This document shows, piece by piece, positions 8,557 through 16,707 of a stretch of DNA of 54,464 nt. A program made the position numbers and the translations under genes. The stretch spans positions 52,909 to 107,372 of the forward strand of contig NZ_KB235949.1 in assembly GCF_000332335.1 (NCBI RefSeq), read 5' to 3'. The notes beneath the pieces are model-generated. The model saw only the letters and a list, made by a program, of their open reading frames with translations, was not told the DNA's origin and ran no database searches. The stretch's first letter is position 1. Every line of letters starts with the position of its first letter. This DNA is from Kamptonema formosum PCC 10802. Lineage in GTDB: Bacteria > Cyanobacteriota > Cyanobacteriia > Cyanobacteriales > Oscillatoriaceae.

Positions 8557-10689
8557 TTAATTCACCTGACTCTGAAGGTGTTTGAGCTGATTTTGCGATG
8601 CATTATAGCATGCGGTAAGCCCTTTGTCAAGACAGAGTTGGGAGGCTTTTTGAAAATCTTGAATGGCTCCCGGCTTGTCCCCAAACTGGAGGCGGGTCTT
8701 GGCGCGACCGTAGTAAGCTTGTTGGGAGTCGGGCTGCAGCTGAATCGCCTGCGTGTAATCCGCAAGGGCTTGTCTGTAATCTCCCAAGTCATAGTTAGTA
8801 TTTCCCCGGTTGCTGTAGGCACCGGCACTGCTGCCAAGGCGAATCGCCTGAGTGAAATCTTCGAGCGCCCCTGCTTTATCGCCGAGTGCGTAGCGAGCCA
8901 AACCCCGGTTGCTGTGGGCACCGGCATCGCTGGGGTTCAATTCAAGAGCGCGGGAGCAGTCAACAATGGCTTTTTGGTGCTGCGCGAGATTGATCTCGGC
9001 GGCGCACCGGCTCGAGTGAGCGGCGGCTAAATCGGGATTGAGCTGTAGCGCTTGGGTGCAGTCGGAGACAGCGGCGGGGAAATTGGAGAGATTCACTTGG
9101 GCGATACAGCGATTTAAGTAAGCACCGGCACCGGCAGGATCGCTGGTGACGGGAAGCGTGCCGGTATCGCTGGGATTTAGGCGCAGAGCTTGCGTGAAGT
9201 CCTCAATTGCCAAGTTCTGCTCTCCGACTGCAGAGAGAGCCAGCGCCCGGTTGCTGTAGGCACCGGCATCTTGGGGATTGAGTTGAATCGCCTGAGTGCA
9301 GTCTTCTATCGCTCGCCGAGAAGCTCCCAGCTGCAAGTGAACTGAGCAGCGGTTCTTGTAAGCGGTGGGGTTGCTGGCGAGGCGAATCGCCTGAGTGCAG
9401 TCGGAGAGAGCCTCTTCCAGCTGCTTGAGATGCAGGTGCGCCACGCAGCGGTTTTCGTAGGCGGAGGCGTCGCTGGGATTGAGCCGGATCGCTTCGCTGC
9501 AATCGTCTAGCGCGCCGTGAAAGTCTCCCATCTGCAAGCGGACTTTTCCCCGGCTGAAATACGCACCGGCATCGCTGGGATTGAATTGAATGGCGCGGGT
9601 GTAATCCTCTATGCTCCCTTGGGCGTCGCCTTGCTTGGCTCGCTCGGCTGCTCTGTTGTAAAACTGGTTGGCTTGGATCTGGATTTGGCTGTGGAAAATC
9701 AGAATCAGCCCGCCCGCCAGCAAAATTCCTACGCCGGCGGTGGTGATTTTGCGCAGCAGCGAATCTGTTTGCTCCCCCAGTGGGCTGCCTTGGGCTGCCA
9801 AAGGGGGCTCTGTTGTGGGAAAATCAATGATAGTTGCCGGCAGTTCGGGCGGGGCGGTTGTGGGGGCGATGTTTTGCAAGTCTTCGAGAACTTCTCTGGC
9901 TGACTGGTAGCGCTGCTTGAAGTCGTCGCGCACCATTGTATCGACGATATCGCCTAGCTTTGGGCTGATGCGGGCTTGCAGCCGCCACAGAGTTTCACCG
10001 CTGCTGGAATTGCTGGGATTTTTCAGGTGCGGTAAATCTTTGACGCTGGCTCCGGTAAGGGCTTGGATAGCGATTGTGCCCAAGGCGTAGATGTCGCTGT
10101 TAAATTGGGGCTGCCCCCGGAATTGCTCCACCGGCATGTACGCTGGGGTGCCGGTGGCTATTGTCCGGTAATCCCCCTCCTGCAGCTCAGCGGTTATTTC
10201 TTTAACCGCCCCAAAGTCGATGAGAACTAATTTGCCATCTGTCTCGCGGCGGATGATGTTTGCCGGCGTCACATCCCGGTGAATCACCCCCTGACTGTGC
10301 ACGAAGTCCAAAATCTCTAACACCTCTTGCAGCAGGGCGAGTGTTTGGATTTCGCTCAAGGGCGATCCGGGCACAATCTCGTCGGAGAGGGGATGACCGG
10401 GAATGAACTCTTCGACGAGGAAAAAGTGCTCCTTTGCTTCAAAATACGCCAGCAGCTGGGGAACTCGGTCGTGTTTTCCCAGCTTTTCCAAACTGTGCGC
10501 CTCTCTGAGAAATCGGCGGCGGGCGGCGAGTATCGATTTAGATGTGTTGCGAATGGGGCGCAGGTGCTTGATGACACATTTAGGGCAACCCGGGCGGCGA
10601 ATATCTTCTGCCAGATAAGTTTTTCCAAATGAGCCTGCGCCCAGGAAGTCAAGAATGCGGTAACGTCGATCTAAAAGTTTGCCAATCAC
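8557..10689 (-). CDS. Serine/threonine protein kinase with C-terminal TPRs (paralogue 1)
   Basis: About 710 residues from a GTG at 10689; an upstream GTG (10728) adds 13 residues that the paralogues do not share. Residues 1-270 are a PknB-type kinase: glycine loop GAGSFG (17-22), VIKH with Lys41, catalytic VIHRDVTPANII (the Lys of HRDxK is Thr here), DFGAVKE, and GTPAYMPVEQ as the P+1/APE segment. A single transmembrane segment follows (GVGILLAGGLILIF), then about nine TPRs of 34 residues. The kinase would be cytoplasmic and the TPRs on the other side of the membrane. One TPR junction carries an extra stretch (TGTLPVTSDPAG). A hairpin ACCCAA/TTGGGT lies 9 nt upstream of the start. Three paralogues lie further right. 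Confidence 0.93.
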   Translation of the reverse strand: MIGKLLDRRYRILDFLGAGSFGKTYLAEDIRRPGCPKCVIKHLRPIRNTSKSILAARRRFLREAHSLEKLGKHDRVPQLLAYFEAKEHFFLVEEFIPGHPLSDEIVPGSPLSEIQTLALLQEVLEILDFVHSQGVIHRDVTPANIIRRETDGKLVLIDFGAVKEITAELQEGDYRTIATGTPAYMPVEQFRGQPQFNSDIYALGTIAIQALTGASVKDLPHLKNPSNSSSGETLWRLQARISPKLGDIVDTMVRDDFKQRYQSAREVLEDLQNIAPTTAPPELPATIIDFPTTEPPLAAQGSPLGEQTDSLLRKITTAGVGILLAGGLILIFHSQIQIQANQFYNRAAERAKQGDAQGSIEDYTRAIQFNPSDAGAYFSRGKVRLQMGDFHGALDDCSEAIRLNPSDASAYENRCVAHLHLKQLEEALSDCTQAIRLASNPTAYKNRCSVHLQLGASRRAIEDCTQAIQLNPQDAGAYSNRALALSAVGEQNLAIEDFTQALRLNPSDTGTLPVTSDPAGAGAYLNRCIAQVNLSNFPAAVSDCTQALQLNPDLAAAHSSRCAAEINLAQHQKAIVDCSRALELNPSDAGAHSNRGLARYALGDKAGALEDFTQAIRLGSSAGAYSNRGNTNYDLGDYRQALADYTQAIQLQPDSQQAYYGRAKTRLQFGDKPGAIQDFQKASQLCLDKGLTACYNASQNQLKHLQSQVN

Positions 10690-11175
10690 AAACAAGCCAC
10701 CCAACCAGCTTTGGGTTGATTTTGCCACAAAATCCCTAGTTGCCGTTGGTTAGGTCGCAGCTAGGTTGCAGGAGCACCCCTTGTTTGTCCCCTGTTTCCC
10801 CTATGTGCCGAGGTGCCTTTCTGCCGAGGCTCCCGTTTGCAGTAGGGCTTTAGCCCCGTTTGTAGTATGGTTCCAGCCCCGGAAAGCAGTTGGGCTTTAG
10901 CCCCACCGGCGGGCTCACCACCAGACGGCCAAGACCGTCAGGCCGGCTCCATAGTTTCCCCAATCACAGAATGTCAATTTATGATAGCGCATTTATAGAG
11001 ATTTGTCAAGGTGCCATATCGGATCTTTTTCGGGAGAGGAGGCTTTCAATCCCCTGCCGGCGGAGAGCGAGCAGCCGGTGCCGGTGTTGTGGCGGTTGTC
11101 AAGGGGGACTGTTGCCGGCGGTTGCCGGTGGCGGCAGGCCGTTTGAAAATGCCGCCGGCGTCTCACAGCGCCAGA
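10690..11175. other. Intergenic region with GGGCTTTAGCCCC palindromes
   Basis: No gene supported. Two copies of GGGCTTTAGCCCC (about 10845-10857 and 10892-10904), the dispersed palindrome type common in cyanobacterial spacers, lie in GC-rich, CCGG-rich sequence. The hairpin ACCCAA-N6-TTGGGT at 10699-10716 lies upstream of the kinase start. Confidence 0.5.
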
Positions 11176-11331
11176 TATAGCAGCAGTCATATTGGTTAGG
11201 ACATTCATGGCATGGCGTCTGGGGCTCATGCGCATGGGGTATGGCGCATGGGGAAGACTCACACCAATGCGATGATGCCAGCGTGATGCCAGCGTGATGC
11301 TCATGTCCTAATCTAAGTGCATACTGCTATA
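11176..11331 (+). mobile_element. MITE-like element with different interior
   Basis: It has the same ends as the elements at 61 and 1182 (left TATAGCAGCAGTCATATTGG, right CTAAGTGCATACTGCTATA). The interior is unrelated: ATGGCGC-type heptamers and three GCGTGATGCCA-like units replace the usual core. It appears to be a separate subfamily sharing only the termini. Confidence 0.68.
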
Positions 11332-11853
11332 TCCCCTGCGCCCAACTGGGAGTGCCGGTGGGGGGAGCCCCTTGACCTATTTCTTATCGGCAATTGGCAA
11401 TTCGCCAAAGCGGGGTGCGCAAGACGAAAAGCAACTCACTCCGAGACCGCACCTCCCCAAGGTGCCGGTGTCTCCAGACATCGCCTCCCCACTCCGGGCA
11501 TTTTCCCCACCGGCTCTCACCCGCTGCTGTGGCAATCCTTCAGACCGGCTCAGTAATTTCCTCGATCGCCGGCGAATATAACCTAGCTCTCACTTTTGTC
11601 AAGTACGGATATCCGAATAAGACCTTTCCGGAAAGCACCCAAAAAAGAAGCGAACGGAATCCGCAAAAATACTGACTCATAAATAGAAAAGCATAAATTC
11701 GCAGAAGTCAACAGTAGAATTGCGGATTTGTGAGAGGCGGCTGACAGGGCCTCCTGCGAGATTCCCGATACGGCTTTGATTTAAGTAAACAGACTTGGGC
11801 CCTCCTGACAGCCACCTCTGCGGACATCTCTGAAACGACCGGGAGAAACCAAA
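11332..11853. other. Upstream region of the RTX gene
   Basis: No gene supported. It contains the perfect 10-bp palindrome CGGATATCCG (11606-11615). It also holds a long imperfect inverted repeat (11733-11751 with 11797-11819, GGCTGACAGGGCC versus GGGCCCTCCTGACAGCC) that could fold in the leader of the gene at 11854. The sequence CCGGGAGAAACC before the ATG gives a modest ribosome binding site. Confidence 0.45.
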
Positions 11854-13236
11854 ATGGCGATCATTGGAACCCCTGAAAGCGACACCCTTTTTGGGACTGA
11901 ATTCGATGACTCAATCGTGGGTGATGCGGGAAACGACTCTCTTTTCGGTCTGTTCGGCAACGACACCCTGGATGGCGGCGCTGATAGCGACACCCTGGAT
12001 GGGGGTGCCGGTGCGGACTCCCTGTATGGGGGTGCCGGTGCGGACTTCCTGGATGGCGGCGACGGGAACGACACCCAGTATGGCGGAGCAGGTGCGGACA
12101 CCCTGTACGGTGAAGAGGGTGACGACTACCAGTATGGCGAAGAGGGTGACGACTACCTGGATGGCGGATTAGGTGACGACTACCTCAATGCCGGTGCCGG
12201 CAACGACATCCTGTATGGCGGCGGCGGTACGAACTACCTGGATGGCGGCGCGGGAGACGACAACCTCTATGGCGGCAGTGGCACAGACATCCTGTATGGC
12301 CAAGACGGGGACGACAACCTCTATGGCGGGGATGGTGCGGACAACCTGTCTGGCGGTGCCGGTACAGACTTCCTAAATGGGGAAGCCGGCGACGACAACC
12401 TGTATGGCGGCGCTGGGATGGACATCATCGATGGCGGCGACGGCAACGACTTCATAGAAGGCAATGACGGGAACGACTTCTTGCATGGCGGAGGCGGTAC
12501 GGACTTCCTAGAAGGCGGTGCCGGTAGCGACTACCTGAATGGAGACGCCGGTAACGACTTCCTCGATGGCGGCGACGGCAACGACTTCCTCGATGGCAGC
12601 GATGGGAATAACGTCCTCGATGGCGGCAGCGGGAACGACTATTTGTCTGCCGGTGCCGGTAGCGACTCCATGCATGGCGGCGACGGTACAGACACCCTAG
12701 ACGGTCGCGACGGCAGCGACTACATGTATGGCGGCGCTGGCAATGATATAGTCTCAGGGGGTGCCGGTACGGATTTGCTATTAGGCGGCGATAATAATGA
12801 CAGCCTCAATGGCGGTGCCGGTTACGACAACCTCAACGGTGGTGAGGGTGCGGACACCCTGATTGGTGCTGACCAAAACGCAGCCACTCCTGGACTCTAT
12901 GAAATTGACAGCCTGAATGGCGGATTGGGGGCAGATAAGTTCGTTCTCGGGACTGAGAGCAAAGTCTTCTATGATGACAGCAACAACTACTATTGGTCAA
13001 ATGGCACGAGTGACTACGCTCTAATTGCTGACTTCAACAAGTTTGAGGATATTATTCAACTCCGAGGAAGCTCCTATGACTATATCCTCACATCCGCACC
13101 GTTCTCTGTTGGCGGTTCCGCAGCCGACACAGGGATTTATATCAACAAACCTGGTTCCGAGTCCGATGAGCTGATTGCAATTGTGCAAGATGTTTCCAAT
13201 CTAAATCTTACCAGCTCTTCCTTCTCTTACGTCTAG
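11854..13236 (+). CDS. RTX (hemolysin-type) calcium-binding repeat protein
   Basis: 460 residues. From about residue 10 to 330 it is an almost unbroken array of the nonapeptide GGxGxDxLx (for example GGAGNDTLYG-type units), which forms Ca2+-binding beta-rolls. The last 110 residues are the non-repetitive cap often seen in cyanobacterial members (LNGGLGADKFVLG..., FNKFEDIIQLRGSS, ending LNLTSSSFSYV). There is no N-terminal signal peptide, so type I secretion via a C-terminal signal is likely. No enzyme domain is present, so a surface, adhesion or S-layer-like role is possible. The DNA is a minisatellite-like 27-bp repeat. No ABC exporter is in the window. A second RTX protein lies at 35855. 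Confidence 0.92.
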   Translation: MAIIGTPESDTLFGTEFDDSIVGDAGNDSLFGLFGNDTLDGGADSDTLDGGAGADSLYGGAGADFLDGGDGNDTQYGGAGADTLYGEEGDDYQYGEEGDDYLDGGLGDDYLNAGAGNDILYGGGGTNYLDGGAGDDNLYGGSGTDILYGQDGDDNLYGGDGADNLSGGAGTDFLNGEAGDDNLYGGAGMDIIDGGDGNDFIEGNDGNDFLHGGGGTDFLEGGAGSDYLNGDAGNDFLDGGDGNDFLDGSDGNNVLDGGSGNDYLSAGAGSDSMHGGDGTDTLDGRDGSDYMYGGAGNDIVSGGAGTDLLLGGDNNDSLNGGAGYDNLNGGEGADTLIGADQNAATPGLYEIDSLNGGLGADKFVLGTESKVFYDDSNNYYWSNGTSDYALIADFNKFEDIIQLRGSSYDYILTSAPFSVGGSAADTGIYINKPGSESDELIAIVQDVSNLNLTSSSFSYV

Positions 13237-13241
13237 AAACC

Positions 13242-13343
13242 CCATGCAGTAGGGGCGGGGCAAGCCTGAAATAGAAGCCACCTAAGGCAGGATTGCAATA
13301 AACCGGCCCCCACCCCATGAATGCCGGTGCCGGTTTATCTGAT
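13242..13343. repeat. Dispersed repeat, GTAGGGGCGGG family
   Basis: GCAGTAGGGGCGGGGCAAGC, an AAATAGAAGCCACC block and ATGAATGCCGGTGCCGG match, in the same order, the two copies at about 29216-29430. Noncoding. Confidence 0.65.
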
Positions 13344-13346
13344 ATG

Positions 13347-13379
13347 AGAAACCCGGTTTCTTAAAGAAACCGGGTTTCT
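13347..13379. terminator. Palindromic AGAAACCCGG repeat, probable bidirectional terminator
   Basis: A near-perfect hairpin of the AGAAACCCGGTTTCTT family sits between two convergent genes (RTX stop at 13236, GTPase-like stop at 13411). The position fits termination of both, but no long U-run follows the stem. Confidence 0.5.
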
Positions 13380-13410
13380 GGGCTTTTCTCAGTTTTGGAT
13401 GGGTGTGCGC

Positions 13411-15678
13411 TTATCGGAAACGCGATGCGGGTTGCTGTTGCGTTGCTGCCGGCTGTGCCACCTTCTCAGCGCTGAGAGCGATGGGCAAAATGAACACATA
13501 TTCCGAGAGCTTTTGATTGGGCGGATGCCCCAACTCAATGGATTTGCTATCTTCTCCTTGCGCGGAAACCGGCAGGAAATAAACGGCATCTTCCTCCCCA
13601 AATGCCTGTTTGAGCATGGCGACAAGACGCACAGCTATCGTCTCTGACAGGGACTTCTTGAGCGGCGCGAGCTCTGGCTCGTCTCCTAACGCATTGCCAA
13701 TTTTAGCAAGGCACGAGAGCGCTTCTTGGGAAATCAGCTGCCCAATCTGTTTTTGCAACTCCACTCCCCGACTGTTAGCAATTTGCGAACCGGCACCCCC
13801 CAGAGAATAAAGACCGGCAAAAGATTCGCTGCGGTGCTGCCGGGATGAAACTAAAATCTGCCGCTGCTGGAGAGATTTGTAAAACTCTGTTAAGAAGAAC
13901 ATCTCCGGCTCCTCTGAATTAGCAAACAAATCCGACTTAGGAATCACGCAAATAAACTTGGTTCCTTGCAAGGTGTCCGCTCCTTTTTGCAGTTTTAAAT
14001 CCCGCACCAGTTTTTGCAGCAGCTGCAGCTGGCTGACTCCCGCTACTTGTTTCCGGGAATCGTTGACCCGCTTGTAGTTGTCTTCCAATACTTTCCAAAC
14101 GTTGCTATCATCGCCTTTTGTCAGCTTTTCCCGGACACAGGGCTCCACAGACAGGTCAAAGAAGAAAATAATGGTTTCTGCCTTTTTAAGAGTCCGGAGA
14201 ACTGCGGGGTTAGAGCCATACTCTGTTAAGCTGCTCGCGGCAACTTCGCCGGGAATATCGGTGAAAACAAAGTTGGTTGGGCGGTAGGGTTCGGCTGGGA
14301 ACTCAATGGACAGTTTGATACTTGTGCGGGCACCGTGCTGGGTTGGTTTGGGCATTTGGCCGGCCCAGTATTTCTCGCTTAATTCCTTCATGCGAGCTTC
14401 GTCATCTGGGGAATCAAAGCTCACTGTCGCTCCTAAGGCGGAGACATTGTTATAAAAGGCGGTAAAGCCGGTGAGCAAAACGGAAGATTTGCCAGTGCCA
14501 GGACTTCCTAATAGGATGACGGAGTGAGTTTTTTCGGGTTTGGGATACCAGCCACACTTGAGTGAGGTATGTTCGGCACCGGCTGTGTCGCCGGGTTTGT
14601 CGCCAATTGGGCCGGTGCAGGTAAAGTGGACAAACTTGGTAATTTGGTCGCCAAGGATCTCGATAATTTTATCCACTGCGTCAGGGGAGCCGTTTCCGAT
14701 TTGCAAGCCGGCACCAAAAACGCTACCATTGGGTTGGGGGTTGGCGTTGCCCTGCCGCACAGCTTCGACAAATTTAGCATCCCAGCCCAGATTGGGATTG
14801 CCCAAAACTACTTCCGAAGAGAGCAGTTTTTGCAGCAATTTGGGGGAGACGAGGGTTAAGCGGGGAAGGGTGAAGGGTACGTTGGTCTGGATGCTTAAGT
14901 CTGCCACTGTGTTGATGTGCGCTGCACTTTTATGCCCGAGGACGATGGCCAGAATAAACTGAACCCTTAAAACTCCTTCTTCTAAATTGGGGTCAGGGGT
15001 TTGGTTCAGGTGCCGGTCTAGCTGGAGCAGCTGCATCAAGTACCCCTGAATGTTGGGGCAAACTTCTTGAAGCAGGTCGTATAAGGCATGGCGCGATGCG
15101 CTGCACTTTTTCATCCACTGCGAGACGTATTTTTGTTCGAGAATTAAATCGACTAAGGGGCCAGAAATCGACCGGGGCTCAAGACCGGCAACCAGGATCT
15201 CTTTGGTGCGGTTGTAGAGTTTCTGGATTGAGGCTTTGCTGTCGTCGGAAAGGGGTTGGTCAAGCCGTTCTGAGAATTCAGTTCGCCGCATGAAAGAGTA
15301 GAAGTTTTGCGCCCACTCGAAATAGTCGATGTTGTTGCGAATGAATTGCTCAACTGCTTCGGCTCCCAGTGTGCCGGTGTAGACACCCCCCTCTCGCATG
15401 GCAGCATGGTCTGTTTGGTCTTTCTTGTAGGGTGAGTTGGCTTTAATTGAGGTAAAACCGGCAATGTTGACCTGTTCGAGGACATCTTCAATGCCTTCTA
15501 GGAAGCTGCGATAGTTGGTGATAGAGCCATCTAGCTCCAGTCGGGCATTTTCTGTGAGGATGGTGCTGTAAGTTCCCTGTTTGCGGATGCCGAGAATTGA
15601 GCCGCAGGCGGGACAGGTGATGCCACTGTGTCCGGGTTTGACTGTTTCCAGAAAGTCTTTAACGGTGTTGGATGTCAT
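13411..15678 (-). CDS. Large P-loop GTPase-like protein with N-terminal Cys pair
   Basis: 755 residues. The N-terminus has one zinc-ribbon-like pair (CPAC, residues 22-25). A helical region of about 350 residues follows, then a P-loop domain with Walker A GSPGTGKSS (391-399) and a TDIPGE motif (about 473-477) in the place of the DxxG/Walker B of TRAFAC GTPases. IPKSDLF lies further on, where NKxD would be expected. The C-terminal part is helical. No transmembrane segment. It resembles the large uncharacterised GTPases found in bacterial conflict and signalling loci, but I cannot name a family with certainty. It is divergent from the YbjN/sigma-like/DUF1822 genes, so co-regulation from the 400-bp space is possible. 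Confidence 0.75.
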   Translation of the reverse strand: MTSNTVKDFLETVKPGHSGITCPACGSILGIRKQGTYSTILTENARLELDGSITNYRSFLEGIEDVLEQVNIAGFTSIKANSPYKKDQTDHAAMREGGVYTGTLGAEAVEQFIRNNIDYFEWAQNFYSFMRRTEFSERLDQPLSDDSKASIQKLYNRTKEILVAGLEPRSISGPLVDLILEQKYVSQWMKKCSASRHALYDLLQEVCPNIQGYLMQLLQLDRHLNQTPDPNLEEGVLRVQFILAIVLGHKSAAHINTVADLSIQTNVPFTLPRLTLVSPKLLQKLLSSEVVLGNPNLGWDAKFVEAVRQGNANPQPNGSVFGAGLQIGNGSPDAVDKIIEILGDQITKFVHFTCTGPIGDKPGDTAGAEHTSLKCGWYPKPEKTHSVILLGSPGTGKSSVLLTGFTAFYNNVSALGATVSFDSPDDEARMKELSEKYWAGQMPKPTQHGARTSIKLSIEFPAEPYRPTNFVFTDIPGEVAASSLTEYGSNPAVLRTLKKAETIIFFFDLSVEPCVREKLTKGDDSNVWKVLEDNYKRVNDSRKQVAGVSQLQLLQKLVRDLKLQKGADTLQGTKFICVIPKSDLFANSEEPEMFFLTEFYKSLQQRQILVSSRQHRSESFAGLYSLGGAGSQIANSRGVELQKQIGQLISQEALSCLAKIGNALGDEPELAPLKKSLSETIAVRLVAMLKQAFGEEDAVYFLPVSAQGEDSKSIELGHPPNQKLSEYVFILPIALSAEKVAQPAATQQQPASRFR

Positions 15679-15767
15679 GGTGCGAATCTCTGTTTGACTT
15701 CTGTGTCTCTATCGGGAGACGCGCGGGAAAATATGCAAGGGGTAGCTGGAAAATTTTAAAAGATGCG

Positions 15768-15960
15768 TCGGGACAGGCGGGACGCCTGTCCTACGTCGGG
15801 AGAGGGGGAACGTGGGGACCGGCGGGGACAGGGGGGAGGTGGGGACAGCGGGGACAGGCGGGACGCGGGGACAGGGGGGGGACAGGGGGGGACAGGCGGG
15901 ACGTAGGGACCGGCGGGGACAGGGGGGACAGGCGGGACGCCTGTCCTACGCCTGGGGGAG
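15768..15960. repeat. G-rich GGGGACAGG low-complexity tract
   Basis: A run of GGGGACAGGCGGGACG-like units on one strand, flanked by GACAGGCGGGACGCCTGTCC palindromes. It fills about half of the space between the divergent GTPase-like gene and the YbjN-like gene. The strand asymmetry could allow G-quadruplexes (inference). The palindromic part resembles the core of the degenerate element at 32119. Confidence 0.7.
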
Positions 15961-16084
15961 ACGCCGGTGCCAGTTTCAAATGCCAGTTTCAAACAATTTG
16001 AAAATTTTTTGGGGGGTGCTGCATAATTCCTCTACCCTCTCCCGATGAACATACAGAAGGTAAGAGGAACATCCAGAGGTGATT

Positions 16085-16633
16085 ATGGCCACGACCCTAG
16101 CGCAGATCGCTCGCTATCTCGACGAGCGAAACTGGACATACGAGGTAGATTCGGAACATGACCGCATCATCACCGGCGTGAGAGCGGAAAACGTGGAGCG
16201 GTTTTTGCTTGCGATCGCCTTAAAGGAAGATGGAGAGTATTTCTCGCTCGGTGCGCCACAGCTGCTCAATGTCAGAGAGCATATCTATAAAGGTGTGCTG
16301 TTTCAAACTCTGCTGGCCCTTTCTTGGCAGGTTAAGATGGTGCGCTGGGAGTACAATCCGATGGATGGGGAAATCCGCGCCGCAATTGAGTTACCCTTAG
16401 AAGATAATACCCTGACTCAAAGGCAGTTTGAGCGGTGCTTGGACGGTCTGATTTATCTGGTAGATTCGGTGGCGATGCCGAGACTTCTGGCGGTGCTGGA
16501 AACCGGCACTGATCCCGGTGAGGCGGAATTGGGCGAACGGCTGTTGCTGGCGCTGCAAGAAATGTGGCCGTCTGGAGCGCTCACCCATTTGGAAAAAGCG
16601 CTCGCCGCTCGCAAGCAAAGAGGTGTGAGATAA
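16085..16633 (+). CDS. YbjN-like (type III secretion chaperone fold) protein
   Basis: 182 residues from ATG 16085, preceded by AGAGGTGATT as ribosome binding site; a GTG two codons earlier is less likely. The sequence (IARYLDERNWTYEVDSEHDRIITGV, then VERFLLAIALKEDGEYFSLG, then a helix and VRWEYNPMDGEIRAAIELPLEDNTLT) has the alpha-beta layout of YbjN-type proteins. These are thought to assist or regulate protein partners rather than act as enzymes. Cytoplasmic. It is the first of a co-directional run: the stop codon TAA shares its last A with an ATG at 16633, and the likely start of the next gene is 16708. Confidence 0.75.
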   Translation: MATTLAQIARYLDERNWTYEVDSEHDRIITGVRAENVERFLLAIALKEDGEYFSLGAPQLLNVREHIYKGVLFQTLLALSWQVKMVRWEYNPMDGEIRAAIELPLEDNTLTQRQFERCLDGLIYLVDSVAMPRLLAVLETGTDPGEAELGERLLLALQEMWPSGALTHLEKALAARKQRGVR

Positions 16634-16707
16634 TGCCGGTGATGAGTTGCTGTTTACCCCAGTCTGGGAAAATGGGATGCGAGCGTAAAACAAGTGTGAG
16701 GTGCACC

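Noticed and set aside
11317-11675. Three overlapping frames after the MITE at 11176
   Set aside because: All three forward frames are open here because of composition; sequences are Pro/Ser/Arg-rich with no domain.
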